NCBI GenBank assembly: GCA_029255685.2
Contig: CM055319.2
Span: 32,327,068 to 32,391,067, forward strand
Length of the DNA: 64,000 nucleotides
Direction: 5' to 3'
Origin: Silene conica
Taxonomy: Eukaryota; Streptophyta; Magnoliopsida; Caryophyllales; Caryophyllaceae
The position numbers and the translations under genes were made by a program. This document shows positions 11,061-21,896 of the stretch, piece by piece. Position 1 is the first letter of the stretch. Each line of letters starts with the position of its first letter. The notes beneath the pieces were generated by a model. The model ran no database searches and was not told where the DNA came from. It saw only the letters and a program-made list of their open reading frames with translations.

Positions 11061-12811
11061 TCTCCCATCTGTCTCTTAGAAATAAACTCCTTTTCTAAGA
11101 AGACAACCTCAGAAGACACAAACACTTTGTTTTCATGAGGTTTGTAGAAGTGGTAGCCACGTGAGGTGGTTGGATAACCAACAAAGATGCATTTTTCGGA
11201 TCTTGGTGCGAGTTTGTCATCGGTCTTTGCCTTGACATAAGCATCGCATCCCCATATCTTCATATAAGATAAGTTAGGAACCTTTCCTTTCCACATCTCA
11301 TATGGAGTCTTATTGGTCGCTTTCGTTGGACTATTGTTCAACGATTTGATGGCAGTGAGGATCGCAAATCCCCAAAATGAATTAGGTAAATCAGTTTGGC
11401 TCATCATTGATCGGACCATATCCAATAAGGTTCGATTTCTCCTTTCTGCCACACCATTAAGTTGTGGTGTTCCTGGAGGTGAAAGTTTTGACACAATGCC
11501 ACATTCTTTTAGATGTGAATCAAATTCATTGCTAAGATATTCACCACCACGATCGGATCGTAGTGTCTTAATCTTTCTGTCGAGTTGGTTTTCTACTTCA
11601 TTTTGAAATTCTTTAAATTTCTTGAAGGCTTCACTTTTATACTTCATTAAGTAGATATACCCATACCTACTTAAATCATTGGTGAAGGTAATAAAATAGT
11701 CATAATTGCCTCTAACGGTGATTGTTAGTGGTCCACATATATCCGTGTGTATGAGTCCTAACAACTCACTAGCTCGCGTCCCTTTACCACTAAAAGGATT
11801 ACGAGTCATTTTCCCTAGAAGACAAGCCTCGCATGTACCATAAGATTCATATTCGAATGGTTTAATTATATTGGTCTTTACCAATCTTTTAATGCAATTT
11901 TCATTTATGTGACCAAGTCGACAATGCCAAATGTATGATTCATTTTCATTTGGGTCACTTGTCTTTATCCTTTTGTTATTTACGTTATAGACATTTTTAG
12001 ACAAGTCGGAATTTTCCAAAACATAGATTCCATTAATCGAATTAGCATGGCCAACAACCATGTCATTCTTAGAAATTACACAACAATTGTTCTTAATGGA
12101 AAAATTATATCCCTCAATGTCTAACATTGCAACAGAAATAATGTTTTTGGAAAGAGACGGTACAAAATAACAATTATTTAGTTTTAGCTCGTATCCACTC
12201 GTCAAGGCAAGAGTAAAAGTTCCTTTAGAAGTGGCCGGTACCCGAGCTCCATTTCCAAGTCGGAGATCCATATCACCCTTGTCTACCTTCTCCACTTCTC
12301 TTAAACCCTGCAAACGATTACAAAAGTGAGAACCACAACCGGTATCCAATACCCATGTTGTGTTGGATGTAAAATTAATATCATTAACAAAAATTTCGGA
12401 TTTGGAATTACCTAACGGAATCACAAGACCTTCTTGGATATGACGTAAGTACTTGGGGCAATTCCTCCTCCAATGGCCCATGACACTACAATAGTGGCAT
12501 CGCCCCTTTTCTAACTTTCTCTTCTTCTTCTTAATCTTTGCAAGACCTTTCTTGCTAGAGCTCCCACTAGCTTCATCATAAGCCCTTTCTTTCAAGTATA
12601 AGGCATCTAATTCTTCATTTAGCTCATCTATATAAGCTGTGTCAAGAAGTGGACCCCTTTTGGGAGGTGGGAGAGAAGTAATAAAGTTAACATTGCCATC
12701 CGGACCCGTTCCGAAATGAACTTCTCTAGTAGTATCAATGTTGTTTTGGTTGCAAATATCGTCGAAAACATTGTGACAAGAATCAATAGTGATAGGGTTG
12801 AATGAATCCAT
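10910..12811 (-). CDS. pol: Copia-1 gag remnant, zinc knuckle, protease and integrase
   Basis: An open frame of 633 codons from the ATG at 12811. The order is a short N-terminal piece of about 105 residues, a zinc knuckle CHYCSVMGHWRRNC, protease motif VLDTGCGSHFCN, and the GAG-pre-integrase HHCC region (HCRLGHIN then CEACLLGK). The integrase core follows with IHTDICGPL, LRSDRGGEY and GVAERRNRTLLDM. The large gag domain (UBN2 type) that should precede the zinc knuckle is missing, though the start codon lies where gag starts in Copia-2. This looks like an internal deletion inside gag. The last residues before the stop at 10910 are out of frame after the shift near 11055. Confidence 0.9.
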   Translation of the reverse strand: MDSFNPITIDSCHNVFDDICNQNNIDTTREVHFGTGPDGNVNFITSLPPPKRGPLLDTAYIDELNEELDALYLKERAYDEASGSSSKKGLAKIKKKKRKLEKGRCHYCSVMGHWRRNCPKYLRHIQEGLVIPLGNSKSEIFVNDINFTSNTTWVLDTGCGSHFCNRLQGLREVEKVDKGDMDLRLGNGARVPATSKGTFTLALTSGYELKLNNCYFVPSLSKNIISVAMLDIEGYNFSIKNNCCVISKNDMVVGHANSINGIYVLENSDLSKNVYNVNNKRIKTSDPNENESYIWHCRLGHINENCIKRLVKTNIIKPFEYESYGTCEACLLGKMTRNPFSGKGTRASELLGLIHTDICGPLTITVRGNYDYFITFTNDLSRYGYIYLMKYKSEAFKKFKEFQNEVENQLDRKIKTLRSDRGGEYLSNEFDSHLKECGIVSKLSPPGTPQLNGVAERRNRTLLDMVRSMMSQTDLPNSFWGFAILTAIKSLNNSPTKATNKTPYEMWKGKVPNLSYMKIWGCDAYVKAKTDDKLAPRSEKCIFVGYPTTSRGYHFYKPHENKVFVSSEVVFLEKEFISKRQMGEILNLMKFEKFKSHKLKLRHMKMFLLLPLRYLFNPGGRLGFHISLIGMLD

Positions 12812-14590
12812 TGCGATTAATAACTACAAAAACGGAAATGAAGGAAAAATTAACGTTCATCATTTGAATACTTGTTAAACATTTTAAACAAGTTAAGTAT
12901 TTACTTAACGATCTCTTACACAATTAAGTAAACCATCCCGAGACCCAAACCCATACTAATGCGGGTACGGTATAGCCGATTCAACCCGTATAGGTATAAT
13001 TTGGTGGATTAACCCTTTAATCGGTTCTACTCTTAGAACTCCCGGTCGACAATTTTCTTAAAATTATCTTTAGCCCGAACTTATTGCAACTACGGTTACG
13101 AATACTTTCGTTGAGATCGACCAAATTTCAAGGTGTAATCCTCATTACCCCACTTACCCAACGTGACAATTTTAGTACCCCGGTTTAGCCGAGCCTACAT
13201 GTTTGTGAAGAAGGGGTTCATGGGTCCATACTCTTTGGTAAGGCTAAGTCTCAATATTTTATACGTAAAAGATCATATCAAATATTATCTATCTCCTTTT
13301 AAGTGAACTAATTAGGTGAATTATCGATAATAAAATGATACGTTGAAGACTCGATACTCGATATGCATGACATGTTAATGGCGATTTGGCTATGCATGCA
13401 ACATATAAAAACAAAATAAAGCAAACAATAAATTCCTAGTATGGCCTTTTCTAGAAAAGAAATAATAAAAGTACAAATTCGGAAACCAACTCCTTTGGTC
13501 CCTTGAACTTCACGAGGCACGCAAATCGAGGCAAACACCGTCTTGATCGGAACTCCTTTCCGAATGTCTTCAAGGTTCTCCGGAAATTACAAGAATTACA
13601 ACTTTTCTAGTCTACTTTATACATTATAAAATAGAAATAAATTATAATTGGGTGATACGAGATCACAAAATTACAACCGAATCGGTAACCCCTTACATTA
13701 CGAGAAATACCGATTTAAAAACTAAGGCCATACTAGAATAATTACATGATTCAAAATAATGCAATATAATATGACATTCATAAGAAAAACGCAGCAATAT
13801 AAATGTTATGGATATGTTCATTTTAATGTCAAATCGCCCTAATAACTTATTATGTCGAACTTTAACCCGGTTTTGTGAGATCTTAGCAATTTTAACTCTT
13901 TAAAAATGCATAAATTAAAACATAAACAAAATTATGTTCTAAATAATATCCTAACACATTTTAGGATTCAAAATTAATCATAAATAATTTTGATAATAAT
14001 TAACCCTTTAATTATTTTTATATTGTTCATAATGCCTTAAAATACATAACTTTTACGAATTAAATCCAAACAAATTATAAAATTTTCGAAATTTAGATTT
14101 TATTTTCACAAACATTCGGAAATATTACATTAATATTTATAATGTCAAAAGTTTTGGTCATTTTATTCGAAAAATAACTCGAAATATCATATATATATGG
14201 CCAAAATTACCTCTTAATACGGTTTTCACTAATAAAATCGTAAAACATGCTATACAACATCATATTGTACGAAATTTTACATACATTAAGTAAAATAAGC
14301 ATGTGAGGTCGTGTGAAAATTACAAGGCTAGAAACGTTTTCCTTCTATTTTAACCATTTAACTCGATTTTTCTCATAAAAATACATATAAATGATTAAAA
14401 TCTATATAATAATGAACCATATTTAAATCTCATAAATTATCAATATAACCTAAAAAGATTTTTAGGACCATATTTAATAAACATGCCAAAATGTCGAGTG
14501 ATATACATATGAGTCTTGAAATAATTAGTTTTGTTTTAAGTCTCAAACACTCGGAAAAACTAAAAACCGATTAAGCATGCAACAACCTTT
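12812..14590 (-). other. Copia-1 5' leader between primer site and gag
   Basis: About 1.8 kb, AT-rich, without a credible gene. Its gag-proximal part (12930-13560) resembles 54710-55390 of Copia-2: both contain GAGACCCAAACCCATAC-like text, a GTCCCTTGAACTTCA stretch, and CGGAACTCCTTTC. A long leader is thus shared by both Copia families here. Confidence 0.65.
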
Positions 14591-14602
14591 TCTCTAATAC
14601 CA
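14591..14602 (-). other. Copia-1 primer binding site
   Basis: The minus strand reads TGGTATTAGAGA two bases inside the right LTR. This matches the initiator tRNA-Met site TGGTATCAGAG with one change. Confidence 0.8.
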
Positions 14603-14604
14603 AT

Positions 14605-15751
14605 TGTTAGGTTTATTTACCTAATTAGTCATACTAATAAATATTATCATATAATAGTGAACTTATGCATGTTTAACATTACATATGTTTCGAGATATAA
14701 GAGGAAGAATAAGCTCCCTTACAATGATAATCTCGGCTAGATTAGGGCACAAGTGAAGTCACCTTCTTCACTTGTTCTTAAGCTTATCACACGGATGATC
14801 CTCCTTGAACCTTCAAAGAGACGGCCTCCAAAAGATGAACACCAAGACACACAACACTCAATATTTTGTATGTTATTTTGCTAGAACAATACACAAAATC
14901 TCTAGATTACTAAAGGAGGCACACGGTTTAGGTTTAGAAGAAATATGAATTATTTTTCTTTCTCTTTTGCTCTCTCTAAACAAAACCCTAAAACCTCTAG
15001 TGAATGAACGAGAGTCAAAGAAACAAAGGAACAAAACTTCTTTTTGTTCTCTCCTTTGGTTCGGCCGTGAGGCATGGGTAGAGTGCCCAATGGATTGCCT
15101 CTCAATCCTCTCAAATGTTTCCCATGCTTTCTCTCACAATTAATAACATGTCTCACAAATGTTCCTATTAAAATGTATGTTGTATGTGTATGACATATCA
15201 CACGGTCCATATAGCATAATGGACCCATACGTGACATTTGTTAGGACATTTTAATTTACGTAATTTGTAGTTTAACTCTTAAACTCTTTATCGTAAATTT
15301 AGAAGTAATTCATATAATTACATATAGTTATTTAATTGCAATTTTATTACTACAACAATTTTAGCTAAAATAACTCATTCAAGTGATATTATGTTTCATA
15401 AACATATAAACAATAGTGATGATATTTCGATCACTAAAACAATTTATAATCCTATTATAAATTTTCTCCTTATATTATTCATGATCTAGAAATGATATAA
15501 CTCGTATCATATACAGTTATTTTATTTATTATTGAGAGAGTTGTCCTAAAGGTGTGACCTAAAGGGATCAACTGGTCACCACCGTCATTACGACAGTAAT
15601 GTCAAACTCTAGCAAGCCAATCATTACCGATTAATGTTGACCAGTTGACTTATGATAAAGAATCATCCGATGAATGTTCTTTTATAGAGATTTTTCAATT
15701 AATTATATTATTGACGTGATCACACAATTGTCGAGGACACTTACTCCAACA
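14605..15751 (-). repeat. Copia-1 right (5') LTR
   Basis: 1147 bp, TGTTAGG to CCAACA, nearly identical to the left LTR, so insertion was fairly recent. The inverted repeat GGTCCAT/ATGGACC at 15204-15225 encloses the TATA-like sequence that would serve minus-strand transcription. Confidence 0.93.
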
Positions 15752-16014
15752 CTTCTTCGGCAGAAACTTCGGGAGATTTATCCATGGACGCCGGTCCATC
15801 ATATGCACGATCACTTCTGAGATTTATGGCGTTGATCGTCTCTACAGAACTCTCACCATTGCCCGGAGAGCTAGCAATCTGATTAGCAGCTAAGATTGCT
15901 AATTGGCTCTCAAAAGCCTTCAAAGAAGCAACTTGAGCCTTTTCCATTTCCAACATTTGGGACATTAGAGCTTGAACTAGCTCCCTCAACTCTACCGTTT
16001 CACTCGTGTTGTCA
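15752..16014 (-). pseudogene. gag: Athila-1 gag, C-terminal fragment
   Basis: A piece of Athila-1 reading frame between the two nested elements. It is cut at 16014 by the CACTA element and at 15752 by Copia-1. The coded text is helix-rich and charged (MRELVQALMSQMLEMEKAQ), then ends in a Ser/Glu-rich linker that runs into the GRST linker beyond Copia-1. It belongs between the gag fragment at 20958-21739 and the protease at 6565-7345. Confidence 0.8.
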
Positions 16015-16019
16015 CACTA

Positions 16020-16345
16020 CAACGATTCCTGAAACGAGCGACATAAATTGGCGACTGAAATCAGTCGCCAAATAGTCGTCGCAGACTTTAGGCGCCAAAA
16101 AAACTCGGGCGACTAATGTCAGTCGCCAAATTTGGCGACTGAATGGGTAGTCGCCACAAGTAGAATTTGGCGACTGATTGTGTAGTCGCCAAATTAGCGA
16201 TTGAATGAACGTAGTCGCCAAATTGGCGACTGATGGGCCGTCGCCAATTCACCCTTTCCGTCGCCAAAGCCCTTGACTTTCCAGGGGTTTTGGTTTGTGT
16301 TGCTCTGTTTTGGCGACTGAATTCAGTCGCCATTTACATCGTGTC
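16020..16345. repeat. CACTA left subterminal repeat region
   Basis: Many copies of GGCGACTG and its complement CAGTCGCC, often as head-to-head pairs around AAAT or TTGGCG. In CACTA elements such subterminal motifs bind the TNPA-type protein; that role is inferred here. Confidence 0.85.
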
Positions 16346-16561
16346 AGTCGCTATAATTCCTGGGCATTTTTCATCAAAATTCATTTCGTTTTTGCCAAAT
16401 CCAATGCGAAATAAATTCACTACACCTGCAACCAGAAAGTAACCAGCAATTGGCGACCCAAATCTCATTTTATAGAAAAAGAGAACCATTATCAAATTAC
16501 AAGAACTCGTTACCTAAACTAATAATTCTCCACGTTCGACAATTTTTCCTAAGTTACTAAA

Positions 16562-16897
16562 CTAATTAACTACTTGAAATCCCATGCTAGCTCCACTACC
16601 GCCGCCTCCCTTTCCACTTGGATCGTTAGGATCTTCATTAAATGGTCGTGAACCGGGGTTGCAAGAGTAGAAATATGTCTCCATGGCTTTAACACGTTCT
16701 CTCATCAACCGCATCTCCTCATCTCTTTCCGCATTTGCGGCTCTTTCTTCGTCAAGTTGCGATTGCAATTGACTTACAAGAGCCGGCTCGTAGGTTTGTT
16801 GCGGCTCATATGAGGACCTTCTAGCCGGTTCCTTGAAATATACCCCATGAGCTTGTCCGGTCCCATATACCATACCCTTCTTGTAACCATCCACCAA
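16562..16897 (-). CDS. CACTA TNPA-like protein, C-terminal exon
   Basis: A 111-codon open stretch with a coiled-coil-like segment (VSQLQSQLDEERAANAER then MRLMRERVKAME) and a Gly/Ser-rich tail ending at 16562. This is the usual end of plant Ptta/En/Spm-type transposon proteins (Transposase_24 family). It is probably the last exon of a gene whose first exon starts near 18154. The upstream limit of the exon is uncertain. Confidence 0.6.
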   Translation of the reverse strand: MVDGYKKGMVYGTGQAHGVYFKEPARRSSYEPQQTYEPALVSQLQSQLDEERAANAERDEEMRLMRERVKAMETYFYSCNPGSRPFNEDPNDPSGKGGGGSGASMGFQVVN

Positions 16898-18154
16898 TTT
16901 AAACCAAGTTTCATTATCTGACCGCTGAGGGTGGGCCTCTTTCTCTGCCTCCTATAACATTAAGAAAACTATTATTAGTTAAGCAAAAACAATCATTATC
17001 GAAGTTAACAAAAAAACATCATTAGTTGAGAGAAAGTATCTTACATATAACTCTTTGTCCTTCGCCTTGATCCAGATTCTTCTCTGCGTCTTTTAGTTGA
17101 CCTTCGAATGTGTGTCAAGGAAAAGTTTGGGGGCCGTCATCATCGTCTTCTTGCCGCCGTCTTTCTTGCTGCTATCCTTCTTCTTCTTCCCTCCCTAAAT
17201 AGGGAAAATTGTTAATATAAGAAGTATAGTATATTCATTCAAAAAAGAAGTATTCATTCAAAACTTACACTAAAAATACGCGTAAAAAATGATCGTGATC
17301 CCCCGTGATGGGTAGGCTCGACCTCTGCATCTTTCTTCCCTCCTCTTTTTTTGATCTTTTTTTGAGCGGACACGGCTTGGAACTCGGGAGTCTCGCGCCG
17401 CTTCATGAGATCCTGTTATTGCTCACCTACAATTAAATAGTATGTTAGTAGTATTAAGATATTTCATTAATTCTTGTATTTACAAGTGACAAAACTTATA
17501 TATGTACCTTTAAGATGCTCTGGTTCCTTCTTTCTTGTAGAAATCTTGTAGATATAGTCTCTCTATCTTTTTTTACCAACTTCATGGTACCTCTTTAGGA
17601 CGGATGCTTCATGTTCAGGAGCCCAATAAAAAGATTGTTACACAAAAAAAAACATTAAAGGTAAGTAGTAGTTAGATTAATGAGTTAAAAAACAACGATA
17701 TTAGGTATTTGACTAAAATAATTAAAAAACAACTATAATTAATGCAATTACTCGATACGCATTGAACCAAGCTTCCTTTTGAGCCGTACTAGCTTTGGTC
17801 CAAGAAGTAGGCACAGGACCTAACAGATTCTCCTTTGTGCTAGAAGTTACCCCTCGACGAGGAGTCTGATGTCTAAACCTGTAACAGAAATTGTTAATTA
17901 TAACAAATCATTTTATTACTTTAAAAAATGAATAATACACATTTAATAAACAACAACACTTACCATAGTCCCGCCGGATCAAGTATAATCCGTCCATCCT
18001 AGGTGTACTGAAACTGTACACCATCGTCCTCCTCCTCCTCCACTTCAGGCTCGATCTGTACCTCTTCTTCTACTGGTTCCTCTTCTTCTTGCACGGATGA
18101 CATATTAGCGCGATTACTACCACCGCCTCGCTGTCTACCTCGACCTCCTCCCAT
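16898..18154 (-). pseudogene. CACTA TNPA-like gene, upstream exons
   Basis: Exon-like pieces separated by AT-rich introns. The first begins at the ATG at 18154 and codes a Gly/Arg-rich start (MGGGRGRQRGGG), then an acidic run of Glu. A TAG at 17999-18001 interrupts it, and the text after it (DGRIILDPAGLW) continues in frame. Further pieces near 17840-17750 (SWTKASTAQKEAW) and 17130-17050 fit the same family. Exon borders are not resolved. Confidence 0.5.
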
Positions 18155-18252
18155 CTACAATCACATAAATGCAAATATTAGTAGGTGAAGAAAAAACATA
18201 AAATAAACCTATCAAGCATGGATTTAAAATTGCACAACTATTATATACCAAA

Positions 18253-19143
18253 TTAATCATCATCCTCATCATCTTCTTGATCTTCATCATCATCATTACC
18301 AACATCCTCATCTTCATCCTCATCCTCATCCTCATCCTCATCCTCATCCTCATCCTCATCCTCATCCTCATCCTCATTGTCAACATCGTCATTATCATGC
18401 ACTCTCACTACTTCTTCAACTTTCTCCCATCCTTCTTCCAACTCAATATTAATAGTCTCATTATCCTCCTCCTCTTCCAACTCATCGTCATCTTCATCTT
18501 CATTATCGTGAATGATTTCGTCTGTTGGAGACAAAATTGTCCTATTTGCTGCTATTTCTTCTTGAAAAAAGGAGGTATTAATTTGTGATCGTGCCTTTGT
18601 CTTAATGACTGTCCACCATGCCTTACTATTTCTATCATTTGCCGTGCTTGGATAGGAAGCGAAATACACTTGTTGAGCCTGATGTGCAAGTATAAATGGA
18701 TCATACTTAGAGTATGTTCGGGTACGATTCACTTCTACAAGCTTGTAACATTCATGTACTCTCATTCCAGCCGGGGAATTATCCTTCCACTCAATCTTGA
18801 ATAAGGTAGTCTTGTAAGCACGGTCACGACAATTGTAAGACATCTCAAAGATGTCCTCTATAATACCATAATATTCGTGGTCATCAACGGAAGAAATAGT
18901 AACACCAAAATTGCATCTAGCCTTACCCTTACCATGCTCGAATGTGTGGAAATTAAATCCATTAACTGAATATCGGTTCCACGTCTTAACCAAGCGTGAA
19001 GGACCGAAGGCTAAACTCCTTATCAAATCATCTTGGATATTGAACTCAATCACATGGTTCAGAAACCATTTAGAGAATTTGTCTTCATGTTTATCCCAAA
19101 CATCATCCCTAGTTACATTAGGATGTTCCCTTAATGAAATCAT
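18253..19143 (-). CDS. CACTA protein, DUF4216-like C-terminal region
   Basis: This reads as the C-terminal part of a CACTA TNP2-type protein. DUF4216-like blocks include YYGIIEDIFEMSY, TTLFKIEWKDN, and PFILAHQAQQVYFASYPS. It ends in a very acidic tail with a run of Asp-Glu dipeptides coded by the hexamer repeat at about 18308-18376. The frame is offset from the preceding DUF4218 fragment (overlap 19118-19143), so a frameshift or a lost intron lies there. Without the catalytic domain this is a remnant. Confidence 0.75.
   Translation of the reverse strand: MISLREHPNVTRDDVWDKHEDKFSKWFLNHVIEFNIQDDLIRSLAFGPSRLVKTWNRYSVNGFNFHTFEHGKGKARCNFGVTISSVDDHEYYGIIEDIFEMSYNCRDRAYKTTLFKIEWKDNSPAGMRVHECYKLVEVNRTRTYSKYDPFILAHQAQQVYFASYPSTANDRNSKAWWTVIKTKARSQINTSFFQEEIAANRTILSPTDEIIHDNEDEDDDELEEEEDNETINIELEEGWEKVEEVVRVHDNDDVDNEDEDEDEDEDEDEDEDEDEDEDEDVGNDDDEDQEDDEDDD
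18308..18376. repeat. Hexanucleotide microsatellite (ATCCTC)n
   Basis: About ten near-perfect copies of a CATCCT/ATCCTC hexamer, in frame, coding (Asp-Glu)n on the minus strand. A long plus-strand open frame here is only its shadow. Confidence 0.9.
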
Positions 19144-19489
19144 TCACAAACTTCGTTTCATATGACTCTAAGATCTCACTATTTGATAGAACGTATAAGT
19201 GAGCACGATTGTATTCCTTGTCATCCAAATATCTCGTTCCACCTTTTGAGGAACAACCTTCACCATCTTGAGTTTGAAAAAACTCGGGTAAACTTGTATT
19301 AACTTCATCTGCTTCATCAAGATTCAAGTTTTTTGCTTTGGTTTCTATATGTTTTTCAAAGTAGAGAGAACAAAAATTTGCAATCTCTTCCGTGAAATAG
19401 GCATTGCATATAGAACCTTCTACCTTTGCTTTGTTTCCAATCTTTTTCTTCAAATGATTAAGAAACCTATATATAAATGATTCATTCAT
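19118..19489 (-). pseudogene. CACTA transposase fragment, DUF4218 tail
   Basis: The text YRFLNHLKKKIGNKAKVEGS, then YFTEEIANFCSLYF, is the C-terminal half of DUF4218, a domain that follows the catalytic domain in CACTA TNP2 proteins. The N-terminal half and the whole catalytic domain are missing. Only about 35 bp separate it from the N-terminal domain at 19525, so a large internal deletion joined the two ends of the gene. Confidence 0.75.
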
Positions 19490-19524
19490 TATGTTGTTAT
19501 TAAGTAAAGTTTGTAATATATTAG

Positions 19525-20010
19525 TTAATCAAAAATTTCAAAAATAAGTTCGTATAAAGGTTGTTCCGCAGCTTTTAACATGTCAAAAAAAGCCTTTGCT
19601 TGGGGATTTGGAGGTTGCTCTTCATTCAAGGCTACACGGTTGTCATTATTGGCAACATTAAACTCCAAGGCATCAACAACCATATCTCTATATGGGTTCT
19701 CATCAATATGTTCGATGTGAGGTTGTTCGTGAATTGGGGAATAGGCTTCTCCATGAGAAATCCAATTATAATAATTTGGACGAAACCCATTTGTATAGAG
19801 ATATTCTTGTACCTCAATGACATATAGGTATTTCATATTTCGACATTTGCTACAAGGACACCTAAGTTTATTTTCTAACGAGTCATATTCCTCTTGTTGC
19901 TTAGCAAATTCAATAAACTCGGCAACACCCTCTTTAAACCTAGCATTAGAACGTCTCTTCTTAATATCTAACCCTCCATCATACATCCATGAACGTTCCA
20001 ATCTCTTCAT
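19525..20010 (-). CDS. CACTA transposase-associated N-terminal domain
   Basis: This matches the transposase-associated domain that begins CACTA TNP2 proteins: RSWMYDGGLDIKKRRSNARF, then Cys residues in LRCPCSKCRNMKYL, and GFRPNYYNWISHGEA. The start ATG is at 20010. The protein stops at 19525 soon after the domain, where the deletion junction lies. Confidence 0.78.
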   Translation of the reverse strand: MKRLERSWMYDGGLDIKKRRSNARFKEGVAEFIEFAKQQEEYDSLENKLRCPCSKCRNMKYLYVIEVQEYLYTNGFRPNYYNWISHGEAYSPIHEQPHIEHIDENPYRDMVVDALEFNVANNDNRVALNEEQPPNPQAKAFFDMLKAAEQPLYELIFEIFD

Positions 20011-20957
20011 TTTAATCTAAACAAAAACCCATAAAACAATTTTCAACAATAAAAATACATATATCTAAATTAAAATTACACTCACTTAATTAAAAAACAA
20101 CCTCAATCACATAATAATAACAATTTATTAACAACAATTTCCAATGTATACAATTAATTACAACCTAATAAGCTAATTTAAGACGGTCTTAATAAGCTAG
20201 TATAATCTAACTAACATCCTAATAAGCTATTAAACATCATAATCGACTACTTTAATCTAATTAACTAACATGAATAAGGCTAACAACATCGTCTTATACA
20301 AACTTCATATAAACCCTAACCCACAATTATCTAATTAATATGCTAATTGGCTACTAATACCTAATTAATCACAACCTAATAAGCTAAGACGATCTTAATA
20401 ACCTACTACAATCACTAAATGCACAAAACAAAACAACAATCAAACAAAAAATTGAAATTGAAATTGAACTACAAAGGAGTATACAAACCTTAAATGAGTT
20501 GAATGAAGGGAAGAACAAGAGTGATAACCTTGATGTTGGCCGGAATCCGGTGACGGTGGTGTTGAGGGTGGTGGTGGTACACGTAGGGTGGTGGTGGTGG
20601 TGGTGGTTTTCGCGAGTTGAGTGTTTGTGTGTTTCTTTAAGTGCGAATATTGAAAGGGGAAGTGAACCTGCTGTTTCTATATCGCAATTTGCCGACGGAA
20701 TAATAAAATTGGCGACTGAACTGTGCTGTCGCCAAAATTAGCGACTGTTTTCTGTCGCCAAAGTGATTTTTCTGTCGCCCGATTGTGTCGGTGGTGGGAA
20801 ATTTGGGGAAAAAGATCAGTCGTTAAATTGGCGACTTATTTCAGTCGCTAAATTGGCGACTGATTTCAGTCGCCCGAGTTTTTATTCAGTCGCCAAATTG
20901 GCGACTACCCTTTGCAGTCGCCAAAAACTGTTGCCCGATTCAGTTTTTCTTGTAGTG
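20011..20957. repeat. CACTA right end: leader and subterminal repeats
   Basis: 20011-20690 is AT-rich without a gene and would hold the promoter and 5' leader. 20690-20935 carries GGCGACTG/CAGTCGCC motifs in both orientations, mirroring the left end. A GGTGGTGGT run lies at about 20560-20610. The element ends at 20957. Confidence 0.8.
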
Positions 20958-21739
20958 TCAACCGTAGTAACTAGGTTCGAACTTTCTTGCTTCAGCTGGG
21001 CTGCCTCAAGATTTTCAAAACGAGCTTCAACGGAAGTCTCAAGAGCCAAAACTCTACCCATCTCAACATTCAACCTTCGCGAATTCCCACGCGAACTCCC
21101 AAATTCAGCCCTATGCACTGCCATGTCTTCAATGGTGTTCTAACCCTTCATATGGTTGGTGTTATTTTGGAATCTCCCACTAGCAGCTGCATCTAGAATC
21201 ACTTTGTAATCATCATAGAGGGCATTGTAAAATTGATTGCAAAGATACCACTGTTGAAACCCATGGTGAGGAATAGACCGGACCAACTTCTTGAACCGAC
21301 CCCATGCCTCATAGAACTCTTCATCGGGACCTTGTTGAAAATTAGTGATTTGACTTCTCAAGTCATTGGCCTTCGCAAGTGGGAAGTATTTTTTATAGAA
21401 AGCTAATGCCAAGGAAGTCCAATATGTAATCTTCTCAGCTACCCTATCAAGGTAATGATACCAATCCCTAGCAGAATCCTTCAAGGAGTAGAGGAACATC
21501 ATTGCCTTCACCTCATCTTGAGTCACCCCATCTGGTATATGTATGGAGCAGCAGTAATCAGTGAAGATTTCTACATGCTTCAGTGGGTCCTCATTGGGTA
21601 GACCATAAAATTGGTTCCGCTCCACCAAAATGATGTAGTTCGGGTGGAGCTCAAAAGAACCAGTGGTAGGAGTAGGCAAAGTGAACCCCTTTGGTAAATC
21701 TTCCACCTTCGGTTGAATATGATCATATATGGTAGTCAT
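20958..21739 (-). pseudogene. gag: Athila-1 gag, N-terminal and central part
   Basis: Starts at the ATG at 21739, about 160 bp after the primer site. The retrotransposon gag domain is clear: AMMFLYSLKDSARDWYHYL, FYKKYFPLAKANDLRSQI, then FQQGPDEEFYEAWGRFKKLV. The gag forms the particle core in the cytoplasm. An in-frame TAG at 21140-21142 interrupts it; the frame goes on as AVHRAEFGSSRGNSRR and a coiled-coil-like stretch until the CACTA element cuts it at 20957. The rest of gag lies at 15752-16014. Confidence 0.85.
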
Positions 21740-21896
21740 GATCTCAAAGAAAGAGAGTACTTAAGCCTTCCTCTCAAAAACCTGTCTTCTATATGCAAAA
21801 CAAAACTAGAAGAAAGGGTAAGTAACGGTCTTAAGGAACCGAAGTTCCTTAAGACAAGGAAATAAACTAAAAATTAACAAACAAAATTATACCGTC

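Larger units (their letters stand above)
7346..15751 (-). mobile_element. Copia-1: Copia retrotransposon inserted in Athila-1
   Basis: Two near-identical LTRs of 1147 bp (7346-8492 and 14605-15751) start with TGTTAGG and end with CCAACA. A primer site like initiator tRNA-Met lies inside the right LTR and a purine tract lies inside the left LTR, which sets the minus orientation. Flanks are ATTCT and CTTCT, a 5-bp target duplication with one mismatch. The internal part has zinc knuckle, protease, integrase, RT and RNase H in Copia order, but the main gag domain is missing. When one flank copy is ignored, the Athila-1 frame runs through the site. Confidence 0.93.
16015..20957 (-). mobile_element. 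CACTA (En/Spm-like) element, internally deleted
   Basis: The ends are CACTACAA (16015) and TTCTTGTAGTG (to 20957), the CACTA terminal inverted repeat. A perfect 3-bp target duplication TCA flanks it (16012-16014 and 20958-20960). Subterminal regions are packed with GGCGACTG/CAGTCGCC. Coding parts run on the minus strand: a transposase-associated domain, the tail of DUF4218, a DUF4216-like part, then TNPA-like exons. The catalytic TNP2/Transposase_21 domain is absent, so the element could only have moved in trans. Confidence 0.93.

Noticed and set aside
18277..18588. Isoleucine-rich open frame on the plus strand
   Set aside because: Shadow of the Asp-Glu hexamer repeat of the CACTA gene on the other strand.
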